Source: Pseudomonas baetica (lineage in GTDB: Bacteria; Pseudomonadota; Gammaproteobacteria; Pseudomonadales; Pseudomonadaceae). Taken from it: a stretch of DNA of 64,000 nucleotides. Position 1 is the first letter of the stretch. Each line of letters starts with the position of its first letter. The notes under the pieces were generated by a model. That model was given only the letters and a program-made list of their open reading frames with translations, searched no databases and had not been told where the DNA came from. The position numbers and the translations under genes were made by a program. Shown one piece after another: positions 26,436 through 34,867 of the stretch. Location: the NCBI RefSeq assembly GCF_002813455.1, contig NZ_PHHE01000001.1, forward strand, positions 6,045,001 to 6,109,000, read 5' to 3'.

Positions 26436-27097
26436 GCGTCGGCAGCTATTTCAAACCCTCGGCCGGGGGCGGGATGATCTCTATCCAGTCCTCGGCCGCA
26501 GATTTTCAGGCGTTCCAGGACTTTGCCAAGGTGGTGCCGAAAGCGGCTGCTGCGGCGCATCGGCGCGCGATCAACAAGACGTTGGGAAGGTTGCGCACGC
26601 ACATCGCCCGAGCCGTCAGCCGGTCAGAGCGCATTGCCGTAGCAGCGGTGCGTCAGCGGTTGCGCAGCTATCCAGTTTCCGGCGCGGCCGCGAGCGGCAA
26701 ACTGTGGTTCGGGTTGAACACCATCGAATCCAGCCGGATCGGCCGGGCGCGGCAGACCGGGAGCGGTGTGTCGGTGGCGGGGCGGCGTTACGAAGGTGCC
26801 TTTCTCAAGAAGGTCTATGGCAATAAGCCCGACATCTGGATCCGCACAGCCAGCAAGCATTTCAACAGTGACGACTACCCGGACAGCACGGTGTCCCCCG
26901 GTCGCGGGCCGAGTTCGGGTTGGGTCGCCGAAAACGGTAGTCGTTTCCCGCTGGCCAAAGCCAAGGTGTCGCTGGAGAAAGCCCGGCCGCATTTCGACAG
27001 CTGGGTAAAAAAGGCAGATGAGATCCTGTTGGCGATTCTCAAGCAGGAACTCAACTTTGAGCTGCAGAAATACCTTAAGAGGATAGGCAATGTCTGA
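26432..27097 (+). CDS. Minor tail protein Z-like
   Basis: 221 residues, overlapping FII by 4 bases. The sequence (FAKVVPKAAAAAHRRAINKT ... RSERIAVAAVRQRL ... KKVYGNKPDIWIR) fits prophage minor tail protein Z (PF06763), a head-proximal tail component. In lambda Z follows FII, so the head-to-tail connection is lambda-like up to this gene. Confidence 0.8.
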   Translation: MSVGSYFKPSAGGGMISIQSSAADFQAFQDFAKVVPKAAAAAHRRAINKTLGRLRTHIARAVSRSERIAVAAVRQRLRSYPVSGAAASGKLWFGLNTIESSRIGRARQTGSGVSVAGRRYEGAFLKKVYGNKPDIWIRTASKHFNSDDYPDSTVSPGRGPSSGWVAENGSRFPLAKAKVSLEKARPHFDSWVKKADEILLAILKQELNFELQKYLKRIGNV

Positions 27098-27602
27098 CGA
27101 ACCGTTCAGCCTGGACCAGCTTTATCGGGCGGTAGAACAGCATCTGCGTACCCACTTGCCTGGCGTGCAGGCCGTCACAGCCTGGCCAGACATTAAGGAT
27201 CGCGTGTTGCTGCCGGCGGTTTTTCTGGAGGTGGCCGAGATCGAGCCGGGTACCGATATCGGCACCGGCGAAACCTCGTTGGTTTGCAAGTTCGAGGCTC
27301 GGATCATTGTTGACCCGATCAAGCCGCATCATCATCAACAGGCCGTGCAATTGGCGACCCAGTTGGCGGTGCTGCTGCGTGCGCAGACGTGGGGGTTGGC
27401 AGTTGAGCCCGCCGAGTTTGTGCAATCGCTGCAGGACTGGACGCAGCCGCACCTGGATGGATACACCGTGTGGCTGGTGGAGTGGACTCAGCAGGTTTAC
27501 CTCGGCGTTGAGGAATGGCCGTGGCGGAATGAACCACCAAGAACGTTGGTATTTGAAGCTGATCCTGGCGACGGGCCATTCAGGCCCGAGGATCTGCCGT
27601 GA
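27090..27602 (+). CDS. Phage protein in tail-terminator position, hypothetical
   Basis: 170 residues, overlapping Z by 8 bases. Beta-rich with an acidic and Trp-rich C-terminus ([20 protein letters not shown]). Position between Z and the baseplate genes suggests a tail terminator or completion protein (lambda U or P2 R/S role), but I see no diagnostic motif. Confidence 0.6.
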   Translation: MSDEPFSLDQLYRAVEQHLRTHLPGVQAVTAWPDIKDRVLLPAVFLEVAEIEPGTDIGTGETSLVCKFEARIIVDPIKPHHHQQAVQLATQLAVLLRAQTWGLAVEPAEFVQSLQDWTQPHLDGYTVWLVEWTQQVYLGVEEWPWRNEPPRTLVFEADPGDGPFRPEDLP

Positions 27603-28183
27603 GTTACGCGCTCGCCCAACATGACCGCATGATCGCGGGGGCGGTCAAGGCTTGCTACGTGGTCGCGGTGGATCTATCCGCTTCACCGCCGGTATGTCGG
27701 GTGTCCGATGGCAGTGATTGGGTCAGCGCATGGGTGCGTTGGCACAGCATCGCCGCCGGCAAAGCCCGACATTGGCGGGCACCGTCCATGGGCGAGCAGG
27801 GCAGCTTGATCAGTCCCAGCGGTGACGTGTCGCAAGGCACGTTCGTGCCGGGCCTGTACGGGAATGCCGGTCCACCACCGGACAACCGCGATCATGTCGA
27901 GGTCTGGCGTTTCGATGATGGCGGCTCGCTGGTCTACGACTGGCAGGCGAAGTCTTACACCATCACCCTGCCGAGTGGCACGGTGGCGATCAAGGTCGGC
28001 GGCACGGACGTCGTCGTTACGGATAACGCGGTAACGGTGAAGTCGGGAACGATCGATCTTGAAGCGACCGTGAATATCAAAGGGCCTGTCAATATCGACG
28101 GCGCGTTATCCGTAACGGGCAACATCGACAGCGCTGGCAACATCATGGCCGCCGGCGACAGCGACAACCACCACAAGCATTAA
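27599..28183 (+). CDS. Baseplate assembly protein V
   Basis: 194 residues from GTG 27599. N-terminal OB-like domain ([20 protein letters not shown]) and a C-terminal beta-helix-like repeat ([40 protein letters not shown]) match P2 gpV, the membrane-piercing spike at the baseplate tip. The terminal SDNHHKH is the usual iron-binding His-rich apex. Confidence 0.9.
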   Translation: MSYALAQHDRMIAGAVKACYVVAVDLSASPPVCRVSDGSDWVSAWVRWHSIAAGKARHWRAPSMGEQGSLISPSGDVSQGTFVPGLYGNAGPPPDNRDHVEVWRFDDGGSLVYDWQAKSYTITLPSGTVAIKVGGTDVVVTDNAVTVKSGTIDLEATVNIKGPVNIDGALSVTGNIDSAGNIMAAGDSDNHHKH

Positions 28184-28198
28184 CCCAAACATTCATCT

Positions 28199-28222
28199 AG
28201 CCCGCCGCGTGCGGGCTTTTTT
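28199..28222 (+). terminator. Intrinsic terminator between V and the next gene
   Basis: AGCCCGCcgcgtGCGGGCTTTTTT, followed by TACCTGGAG and the next ATG. Same module as at 25076. Confidence 0.78.
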
Positions 28223-28239
28223 GTACCTGGAGAAAATAC

Positions 28240-28491
28240 ATGGCCAAGATCAATGACCAGTCTGTCGAGGAGCAATCGCTGCCATTAACTCGACAGCCCG
28301 CTACCGCTCTCCTGCGAGCGCCGGATCTGCTGCTGAAGTTTCGCGACAAGCTCTACACCTCACGCACCCTGTGCATCCCAGGAACGGATCGCACGCTGGC
28401 AGTGGCGAAGCATGTGGTCGAGGTGTCGGCGTCCGATGAGCAGGCGGTCAGCTTCCTGAAGACGCATCCCGAACTGGAACCGCTGGAGTGA
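28240..28491 (+). CDS. Small phage protein between V and W, hypothetical
   Basis: 83 residues with a good CTGGAG ribosome-binding site. Soluble, mixed (LLKFRDKLYTSRTLCIPGTD). An extra gene relative to P2 order V-W-J-I. Not recognised. Confidence 0.65.
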   Translation: MAKINDQSVEEQSLPLTRQPATALLRAPDLLLKFRDKLYTSRTLCIPGTDRTLAVAKHVVEVSASDEQAVSFLKTHPELEPLE

Positions 28492-28496
28492 CATAG

Positions 28497-28823
28497 ATGA
28501 TCGGAATGGATCGCCACACCGGCCAACCCATTTCCGGCATCGCTCACTTGCGCCAGTCGATTTCCGACATTCTGGGCACGCCGCTGGGTAGTCGGCGGCA
28601 CCGGCCCGAGTACGGCAGCAAGCTCCGGCGATTTATCGACTTGCCTGTTAACAAGGGGTGGATCAGCGCCGTGCAGGCTGAAGTCGCTCGCGCGCTGGGC
28701 CGCTGGGAGCCGCGTTTGAAGCTGGATCGGGTGAGCGTCGTTTCGGTGATCGGCGGGCAAATCAATCTGAAAATCGTCGGTCAGTACCTGGGCGACAGCG
28801 TCACGCTAGAGGTGGCCGTATGA
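28497..28823 (+). CDS. Baseplate wedge protein W (gp25 family)
   Basis: 108 residues, the size of P2 gpW/T4 gp25. The family pattern SISDILGTPLGSRRHRPEYG is at residues about 22-41, with the usual ERW-like segment replaced by RALGRWEPRLKLDRV. It is a core wedge component that starts sheath polymerisation. ATG 28497 has GGAGTG about 6 bases upstream. Confidence 0.9.
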   Translation: MIGMDRHTGQPISGIAHLRQSISDILGTPLGSRRHRPEYGSKLRRFIDLPVNKGWISAVQAEVARALGRWEPRLKLDRVSVVSVIGGQINLKIVGQYLGDSVTLEVAV

Positions 28824-29707
28824 ATATCGTGGATCTGTCGGCGTTGCCGGCGCCGACCGTGCTGGAGCCGCTCGACTTCGAGGACACCTATCAAGACACG
28901 CTAGGGGTCTTTCGCGGATACATGGGCGACAACTGGACAGCCTCGTTGGAGAGTGATCCGGTGGTCAAAGTTCTGGAGACGGGCGCCTATATCAAGGTCG
29001 GAAACCGCGCCCGGGTCAACGACGCCGGCAAGGGTCTGCTGCTGGCGTACGCCATTCGAGGCGACCTCGATCACCTCGGGGCCAACGTCAATTTGAAGCG
29101 CCTGGTGATTCAGGCGGCGGATCTGCAAGCCGTGCCACCGGTGCCCGAGGTCAAGGAAGAAGACGACCCGTTTCGCGAGCGCATCCAGTTGGCCTATGAA
29201 GGCCTGACCACGGCCGGCCCGCGTAACAGCTACATCCTGCACGCGCGCAATGCTTCGGGGCTGGTGGCGGATGCGTCAGCCGAAAGCCCGGAGCCTTGTT
29301 ACGTTACGGTAACGGTGCTGAGTTCTGAGGGTGATGGGCGCGGTGTGGCCAGTCCTGAGTTGTTGGCTACGGTGCGGGCTGAGCTAAACGACGACGACGT
29401 GCGTCCGGTCGGTGATCGGGTCACGGTCAAGAGTGCGGAAATCATTGATTACCGCATTGACGCCATTCTGCACATGGCCGGCGCCGGCCCCGAAATGGAT
29501 GCCAGTTTGGCGGAAGCCAAAGCCCGGCTAGCGGCGTGGATCAATCCCCGCAAGCGCCTGGGCGTGGAGGTCGCACGTTCTGCGGTCGACGCTCAATTGC
29601 ACGTTGCCGGCGTTTCCCGGGTGGAGTTGCCCGACTGGGTGGATCTGGCCCCGACGAAAGAGCAGGCGGCGTACTGCGTGGGCTACACCGTGACGATGGC
29701 GGGCTGA
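28820..29707 (+). CDS. Baseplate assembly protein J
   Basis: 295 residues, overlapping W by 4 bases. Matches P2 gpJ (baseplate J-like family): LSALPAPTVLEPLDFEDTYQ at the N-terminus and DDVRPVGDRVTVKSAEIIDY in the C-terminal third. Forms the wedge with W and I. Confidence 0.93.
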   Translation: MNIVDLSALPAPTVLEPLDFEDTYQDTLGVFRGYMGDNWTASLESDPVVKVLETGAYIKVGNRARVNDAGKGLLLAYAIRGDLDHLGANVNLKRLVIQAADLQAVPPVPEVKEEDDPFRERIQLAYEGLTTAGPRNSYILHARNASGLVADASAESPEPCYVTVTVLSSEGDGRGVASPELLATVRAELNDDDVRPVGDRVTVKSAEIIDYRIDAILHMAGAGPEMDASLAEAKARLAAWINPRKRLGVEVARSAVDAQLHVAGVSRVELPDWVDLAPTKEQAAYCVGYTVTMAG

Positions 29708-29708
29708 C

Positions 29709-30317
29709 ATGAAGAGCTTTCTGCCGATCAACAGCACGCAACTGGAACGGGCCATGGAGGCCGGTTTTTTCGAGAAAACGATTGTCCCACTACGCGACCT
29801 CTACAACGCCGATACCTGTCCGGTGCATCTGCTGCCGCATCTGGCCTGGGCGTGGTCGGTGGATCGCTGGGATTACCGCTGGACTGAAGCCACCAAGCGC
29901 GCCGCTATCAAGGCGTCGTATTACATCCACAAGCACAAGGGCACCATCGGCGCGCTGCGCCGGGTGGTCGAGCCGCTGGGCTATCTGATTGAGATTGTCG
30001 AGTGGTTCCAGACGGTGCCGGAGGGCGTGCCGGGCACCTTCGCGTTGAAGGTCGGCGTTCTCGATACCGGCATCACTGAGGAAATGTATCAGGAGCTAGA
30101 GCGCCTGATCGACGACGCCAAGCCCGTCACCCGGCACCTGACCGGGCTGGCGATCAGCCTGGAAACCCAAGGCAATTTAAACATCGCCGTGTCCCTCTAC
30201 GAGGGCGACGAAATCGACGTTTACCCGCCCGTTATGCGTGACATCGAGGTCACCGGCAGCTTCGGCGTGGTCGGTCGCGAACACACCATAGACACCCTGG
30301 ACGTTTATTATGATTGA
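29709..30317 (+). CDS. Tail protein I
   Basis: 202 residues. Typical gpI features: LPHLAWAWSVDRWDYRWTEA (residues about 35-54) and HKHKGTIGALRRVVEPLGYL (about 74-93). Baseplate wedge component that precedes the fibre gene; overlaps it by 8 bases. Confidence 0.92.
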   Translation: MKSFLPINSTQLERAMEAGFFEKTIVPLRDLYNADTCPVHLLPHLAWAWSVDRWDYRWTEATKRAAIKASYYIHKHKGTIGALRRVVEPLGYLIEIVEWFQTVPEGVPGTFALKVGVLDTGITEEMYQELERLIDDAKPVTRHLTGLAISLETQGNLNIAVSLYEGDEIDVYPPVMRDIEVTGSFGVVGREHTIDTLDVYYD

Positions 30318-31878
30318 TGCGAATTCGCAGTTTTTCGCGATCCTCACGGACGTGGGGATGGCCAAGCAGGCGAACGCCGACGCGCTCGGCATTCCCTGGC
30401 TGATCACCCAGATGGGCGTGGGGGATGCCAATGGCACCGAGCCGATCCCGAGCGTGACACAGACAAAGCTGATCAGCGAGTGGCGCCGAAAGCCGCTGAA
30501 TCAACTGAAGATCGATCCGGTCAACCCGGCAGTGATCATTGCTGAACAGATTATTCCGGCCGATGAGGGCGGTAAGTGGATTCGCGAAATCGGCCTATAC
30601 GATGCGGACGGTGATCTGGTGGCGGTGGCCAACTGCGCGCCGAGCTTCAAGCCGTTGCTGTCGCAGGGTTCGGGCCGCACGCAAATCGTGCGGATTAATT
30701 TCGTCGTCACCAGCACCGGAAATATTCAGCTCAAGATCGATCCGGCGGTTGTTCTGGCCTCGCGGGCCTACGTCGACGCGGCGATTCTTGAAGTGCTGCC
30801 GAAGAACAAAGCGGCAGGCCAATACACTCGCGTCAAGGTCAATGATCGCGGGATTTTCGTCTCTGGTGATAACCCGGAAACACTCGCCGGGATGGGCATC
30901 AAGGACACTTACACCAAGACCGAAATCGAGGCGATGATTGCCCAGGCCTCGGCGCTGCCGGTCGGCGCAACGGTATCCTTTCCGCTGGACAAGATCGCGC
31001 CCGGCTTTCTGGAGCTGGACGGCAGCGTCAAGAGCATTGCCGTCTATCCCGATCTGGCGGCATTCCTCGGCACGGCGTTCAACAAGGGCGATGAAGGGGC
31101 CGGCAATTTCCGCCTGCCGGAATCACGCGGCGAGTTCCTGCGCGGCTGGGATCATGGGCGCGGGGTTGATCCAGGCCGAGCGATCGGCAGTTGGGCTGAT
31201 GACTCGTTCAAGTCTCACACTCATGCGGCCACCAGAGCGGGCTTTATGTCGAATGAGTTTCCGAACTCGCAGGGCACTATGGGGACGGGCGGCAATGTCA
31301 CGTATGCGGGTCAGGGGGTGCAGATGGCAGCCACCGCCGCAACTGGCGGAACTGAAACTCGTCCGCGCAGCGTAGCGGTGATGTGGTGCGTCAAGGCGTG
31401 GAACGCGCCGATCAATCAGGGAAACATCGACATTGCTGCGCTCGCGGCATTGGCGGCGCAGGCCACGGAAATCAAGCTCGGCACGGCCAAGATCGCCACG
31501 CAGGCGCTGACGGATGCCGGCGTTGATGACGCCACGATCGTTACGCCAAAAAAGCTACGAGCAGGCTTCTTGTCGAGCTTCACAGCCAACGGCTACTTGG
31601 CGTTCCCGTCGTGGTTGGGAGGGCTCGTTATCCAATTGGGTGGCTTGAGCGTTAACGGCACTGCGACTGTTCCGCTTCCCATGGCTTGGCCCGCCGCTAA
31701 ATGCTTCGGTGTGTGGGGCACGGGACAGACGGGCGTTGATGGCGCATCGGGCGGTTCTGCATGGGTTGAGTCGGCTGTGGTGAGTAATTCACAGATATTT
31801 TTAAAGGTTGTCACGTCGAGTTCGTCGGGGAACGTCCAGGGAAGTCGGGGTGTTTCTTGGCTGGCCATCGGCAAATAA
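30310..31878 (+). CDS. Tail fibre protein with gp53-like C-terminal domain
   Basis: 522 residues. The N-terminal about 150 residues are the P2-type fibre attachment domain (FAILTDVGMAKQANADALGI and WIREIGLYDADGDLVAVANC). A tail-collar domain follows (about 215-360, FPLDKIAPGFLELDGSVKSI, RGEFLRGWDHGRG). The last about 100 residues (FTANGYLAFPSWLGGLVIQL) form a receptor-binding gp53-like tip. It decides host adsorption, so its C-terminus is expected to vary between related phages. Confidence 0.9.
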   Translation: MIDANSQFFAILTDVGMAKQANADALGIPWLITQMGVGDANGTEPIPSVTQTKLISEWRRKPLNQLKIDPVNPAVIIAEQIIPADEGGKWIREIGLYDADGDLVAVANCAPSFKPLLSQGSGRTQIVRINFVVTSTGNIQLKIDPAVVLASRAYVDAAILEVLPKNKAAGQYTRVKVNDRGIFVSGDNPETLAGMGIKDTYTKTEIEAMIAQASALPVGATVSFPLDKIAPGFLELDGSVKSIAVYPDLAAFLGTAFNKGDEGAGNFRLPESRGEFLRGWDHGRGVDPGRAIGSWADDSFKSHTHAATRAGFMSNEFPNSQGTMGTGGNVTYAGQGVQMAATAATGGTETRPRSVAVMWCVKAWNAPINQGNIDIAALAALAAQATEIKLGTAKIATQALTDAGVDDATIVTPKKLRAGFLSSFTANGYLAFPSWLGGLVIQLGGLSVNGTATVPLPMAWPAAKCFGVWGTGQTGVDGASGGSAWVESAVVSNSQIFLKVVTSSSSGNVQGSRGVSWLAIGK

Positions 31879-31888
31879 AGGAGTTGGC

Positions 31889-32317
31889 ATGCGCTATTAC
31901 AGTCCGACCACGGGCAGCACCTACCTAAAGGGAGTTCACGCGATGATCCCCGACGATGCGATCCCTATTACTGAGGAGCGCTATTTGTCGGTGATTGCTT
32001 GCCGAGTAGATGGGAAAGTTCGCAGTCATGACGCTGAGGGGTTGCCGATATTGATTGATCCGCCGCCGCCAACCGCCGAAACCCTTGAGGGGATCGAGCG
32101 GGCTTGGCGTGACGCTCAGTTGATGCAAACCGACAACCTGGTGATCCGTCACAGGGACGAACACGAGGACGGCAGTGCAACAACCCTTAGTGCTGAGCAA
32201 TACGCCGAACTGCAAGCGTTCCGCCGTGCGCTTCGAAACTGGCCGGAGGGTGAAGAGTTCCCGCTTGTCGATCACCGTCCGGTAGTGCCTTCTTGGCTGG
32301 CCGGTCAGACCCAATAA
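31889..32317 (+). CDS. Tail fibre assembly protein/chaperone
   Basis: ATG 31889, with GGAG at 31881-31884, gives 142 residues. It directly follows the fibre gene. It has the usual C-terminal ending of fibre assembly chaperones (AFRRALRNWPEGEEFPLVDH and WPxxP-like tail), preceded by an acidic region. Probably specific to the fibre encoded just before. Confidence 0.8.
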   Translation: MRYYSPTTGSTYLKGVHAMIPDDAIPITEERYLSVIACRVDGKVRSHDAEGLPILIDPPPPTAETLEGIERAWRDAQLMQTDNLVIRHRDEHEDGSATTLSAEQYAELQAFRRALRNWPEGEEFPLVDHRPVVPSWLAGQTQ

Positions 32318-32346
32318 ACGCCCCGCACTGACGGGGCGTTTTCTTT
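32317..32346 (+). terminator. Terminator after the fibre assembly gene
   Basis: AACGCCCCGcactgaCGGGGCGTTTTCTTTT, starting at the stop codon of the preceding gene. Confidence 0.85.
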
Positions 32347-32349
32347 TCC

Positions 32350-32361
32350 GTTACGCGTAAC
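32350..32361. repeat. 12-bp palindrome GTTACGCGTAAC, copy 1
   Basis: Perfect palindrome between the terminator and the sheath gene. An identical copy is at 38550-38561 before the gpD gene. Both are followed by ACACC-like sequence and then an intrinsic terminator. Possible protein-binding site of the late operon. Confidence 0.6.
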
Positions 32362-32375
32362 ACGAACACCCTCAC

Positions 32376-32399
32376 AGCCTCGCTTATGCGGGGCTTTTT
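32376..32399 (+). terminator. Intrinsic terminator ahead of the sheath gene
   Basis: AGCCTCGCttatGCGGGGCTTTTT followed by CGTTTCTGGAG and the sheath start. Same hairpin-plus-CTGGAG junction as at 25076 and 28199. Confidence 0.75.
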
Positions 32400-32420
32400 C
32401 GTTTCTGGAGATTGGACTTT

Positions 32421-33587
32421 ATGAGTTTCTTTCACGGCGTCACGACCACTGAAGTCAAGACGGGAGCGCGCACCATCTCGCTGCCGTCGTCTTCGATCAT
32501 CGGTCTTTGCGACACCTTCACCCCGGGCATTCTTGGCGGCGGGACGGCCAAGGCCGGCGAGCTGAAGTTGATCACCACCGAGCGCGAAGCCATTGCAGCC
32601 TTTGGCCCTGACTCGGCAATCACCAAGGCCTGTAAGGCGATCTACGTCAAAGCCAAGGCGGTGATCGTCGCCATCGGCGTACCCAAGCTGGAAGACGCAG
32701 CGCTGCAAACCTCGGCGATCATCGGCGGCGAACTGCTCTCGGGTCAGCGTACCGGCCTGCAGGCGCTGCTCGACGGTAAAAGCCTGTTCAACGCACAGCC
32801 GCGGTTGTTGATCGCGCCGGGCCATACGGCGACGCAGGCGGTGGCTACGGCCATCGACAGCGTGGCACAGAAACTGCGCGCCATCGGCATCATCGACGGC
32901 CCGGGTACGACCGACGAGGCTGCTATTGCCTACGCCGAAAACTTCGGCAGTCGCAACTTGTTCATGGTCGACCCGGGCGTGAAGTACTGGGACACCGTCA
33001 CCAGCACCACGGTCGACGCGCCTGGCTCGGCTTGGGCGGCAGGCCTGTTTGCCTGGACGGATGCTGAATACGGTTTCTGGGCATCGCCATCGAACAAGGA
33101 ATTGACTGGCATCACCGGCACCGGCCGCGCTGTCGAGTACTTGGACGGCGACGAGACCTGCCGGGCCAACCTGCTCAATAACGCCAATATCACCACGATC
33201 ATTCGCGACGACGGTTACCGCCTGTGGGGTAACCGAACGCTGTCGAGCGATCCGAAGTGGGCATTCGTTACCCGCGTTCGCACGCTGTTCATCCTCATGG
33301 ACGCGGTGCAGGCCGGGCACAAGTGGGCCGTCGACCGTTCGATCACCAAGACCTACGTGACCGATGTCACCAACGGTCTGGATGCGTTCATGCGCGACCT
33401 GAAAGCCCAGGGCGCAATCATCAACTTTGAAGTGTTCCCCGACACCGAACTGAACACGGCCAGCCAGATTGCCCAGGGCAAGGTGTACTGGCGTATCCGT
33501 TTCACCGACGTGCCGCCGGCAGAAAACCCGAATTTCCTTTTCGAAGTCACCGATCAGTGGATGACCGAAGTGCTTGAAGCAGCCTAA
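32421..33587 (+). CDS. Tail sheath protein FI
   Basis: ATG 32421 (GGAG at about 32407-32410) gives 388 residues, standard for P2 gpFI. MSFFHGVTTTEVKTGARTIS starts the protein and AQGKVYWRIRFTDVPPAENP is near the end, both characteristic of contractile sheaths. It shows that the tail is contractile. Confidence 0.94.
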   Translation: MSFFHGVTTTEVKTGARTISLPSSSIIGLCDTFTPGILGGGTAKAGELKLITTEREAIAAFGPDSAITKACKAIYVKAKAVIVAIGVPKLEDAALQTSAIIGGELLSGQRTGLQALLDGKSLFNAQPRLLIAPGHTATQAVATAIDSVAQKLRAIGIIDGPGTTDEAAIAYAENFGSRNLFMVDPGVKYWDTVTSTTVDAPGSAWAAGLFAWTDAEYGFWASPSNKELTGITGTGRAVEYLDGDETCRANLLNNANITTIIRDDGYRLWGNRTLSSDPKWAFVTRVRTLFILMDAVQAGHKWAVDRSITKTYVTDVTNGLDAFMRDLKAQGAIINFEVFPDTELNTASQIAQGKVYWRIRFTDVPPAENPNFLFEVTDQWMTEVLEAA

Positions 33588-33600
33588 GGGGGCGTAGCCA

Positions 33601-34104
33601 ATGATTCCTCAGACTTTGTACAACACCAACCTGTTCGTCGACGGCGTGAACTTCTCCGGCGACGTGCCGAGCCTGACGCTGCCCAAGCTGACCACCAAGA
33701 CTGACGAGTATCGAGGGGGCGGCATGGCCGGCCCCATCGAGATGGATCAGGGGCTTGAGAAAATGGAAGCCTCGTTTGTCACCAAAGGCGTGCGTCGTGA
33801 GTCGCTTAAATACTTCGGCCTGGCTGATGGCACGGCGTTTAACGCGACGTTCCGAGGTGCTTTTAAGGGCCAAAAGGGCGCGGTGACAGCGGTCGTTGCC
33901 ACCCTGCGCGGTCGCCTCAAAGAGGTCGATCTCGGTGACTGGAAAGCCGGTGATGCTGCCGAGATCAAACACGCCGTTGCGGTCACCTACTACAAGCTCG
34001 AAATCGACGGGCGCCTGATGTACGAGATCGACATGGTTGCCGGCATTCAGGTGATCGACGGCAAAGACCAACTGCTCGAAGTGCGCCAGGCACTCGGCCT
34101 GTAA
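33601..34104 (+). CDS. Major tail tube protein FII
   Basis: 167 residues, 13 bases after the sheath stop. Matches P2 gpFII (MIPQTLYNTNLFVDGVNFSG, residues 1-20; LKYFGLADGTAFNATFRGAF later). Polymerises into the inner tube guided by the tape measure protein. Confidence 0.93.
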   Translation: MIPQTLYNTNLFVDGVNFSGDVPSLTLPKLTTKTDEYRGGGMAGPIEMDQGLEKMEASFVTKGVRRESLKYFGLADGTAFNATFRGAFKGQKGAVTAVVATLRGRLKEVDLGDWKAGDAAEIKHAVAVTYYKLEIDGRLMYEIDMVAGIQVIDGKDQLLEVRQALGL

Positions 34105-34117
34105 GGAATAGATTCAG

Positions 34118-34717
34118 ATGACTCAAGCAATCGCTAAAAACCTGCCGGCCTGGCTGTCGCTCAGTTCAGTCGGTGCCGTCGTAACGCTGACCCGCCCAAG
34201 CCAAGCCAATAGCATCGACGTCGAGACGTTGAACCTGCGCAACCCGACCGTGCGTGAAGTGCGCGCGGCTGATCGTGCTGCCAACGGCGACGACGAACAG
34301 CGCGAACTGATGCTGTTCGCAGGTCTCGCCGAAGTCGGACTGAAGGATCTGGAAGGCCTCAAGCTGACGGATTATCGCCGCGTACAAACGGCGTATTCGC
34401 ACCTGGTACCGAAAACTGATTATTCGGACTCGATGCCGGCGTGGTTGTCACTGACCACCGACCAGGTGCTGGTGACGCTGTCGTGCCCGAGCGAGATCAA
34501 CGGCGTGACCGTCGACAAGCTGGCCTTGCGTTCGCCGACCGTGGGCGACGTGCGTGCCGCTAACCGTGAGGTGGGTGGCGACGATGAGCAGCGCGAGCTG
34601 GTGTTGTTTGCTGCGTTGTCCGGTGCGCCTGTCGCGGATCTGGAGGGGCTGAAGCTGGTGGATTTTAACCGCTTGCAGGCCGGCTATTTTCGCATGGACA
34701 ACGACGACGGGCTTTAA
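34118..34717 (+). CDS. Tail assembly protein E, tandemly duplicated
   Basis: 199 residues, about twice the usual length for this family. Two homologous units are evident: residues about 9-95 and 105-195. Shared blocks are PAWLSL, DDEQREL(M/V)LFA and DLEGLKL in both halves. The family is the tail-length assembly chaperone of P2-like phages (PF10109). The last codons overlap a second frame (next entry), as expected for an E/E' frameshift pair. Confidence 0.85.
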   Translation: MTQAIAKNLPAWLSLSSVGAVVTLTRPSQANSIDVETLNLRNPTVREVRAADRAANGDDEQRELMLFAGLAEVGLKDLEGLKLTDYRRVQTAYSHLVPKTDYSDSMPAWLSLTTDQVLVTLSCPSEINGVTVDKLALRSPTVGDVRAANREVGGDDEQRELVLFAALSGAPVADLEGLKLVDFNRLQAGYFRMDNDDGL

Positions 34718-34829
34718 CCCCAGCGTTATCAAGTCGGCGGCGAAACGTCTGGCGGCGGAAACCGGATTTTCCGCCGCCGAGATCCAGTCGATGCCGTTTG
34801 CGGAAATGGTGTGGTGGCTCACGGATTGA
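34710..34829 (+). CDS. E' extension of the tail assembly chaperone (frameshift product)
   Basis: In the +1 (equivalently -2) frame, the sequence continues past the E stop as GFNPSVIKSAAKRLAAETGF and ends PFAEMVWWLTD at 34829, which is the conserved GpE-type tail extension. No start codon of its own is present, so it should be reached by programmed frameshifting near GACGGGCTTTAA (34706-34717). The size of the shift differs from the -1 shift of lambda and P2. Confidence 0.7.
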   Translation, partial: GFNPSVIKSAAKRLAAETGFSAAEIQSMPFAEMVWWLTD

Positions 34830-34867
34830 GCCGCCATCGGTAGTGCTGGGCACATGAGGGCCATGAC

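Noticed and set aside
29295..29320. GTTACGTTACGGTAAC-like sequence resembling the 12-bp palindrome
   Set aside because: Inside the gpJ coding region and not an exact match; chance.
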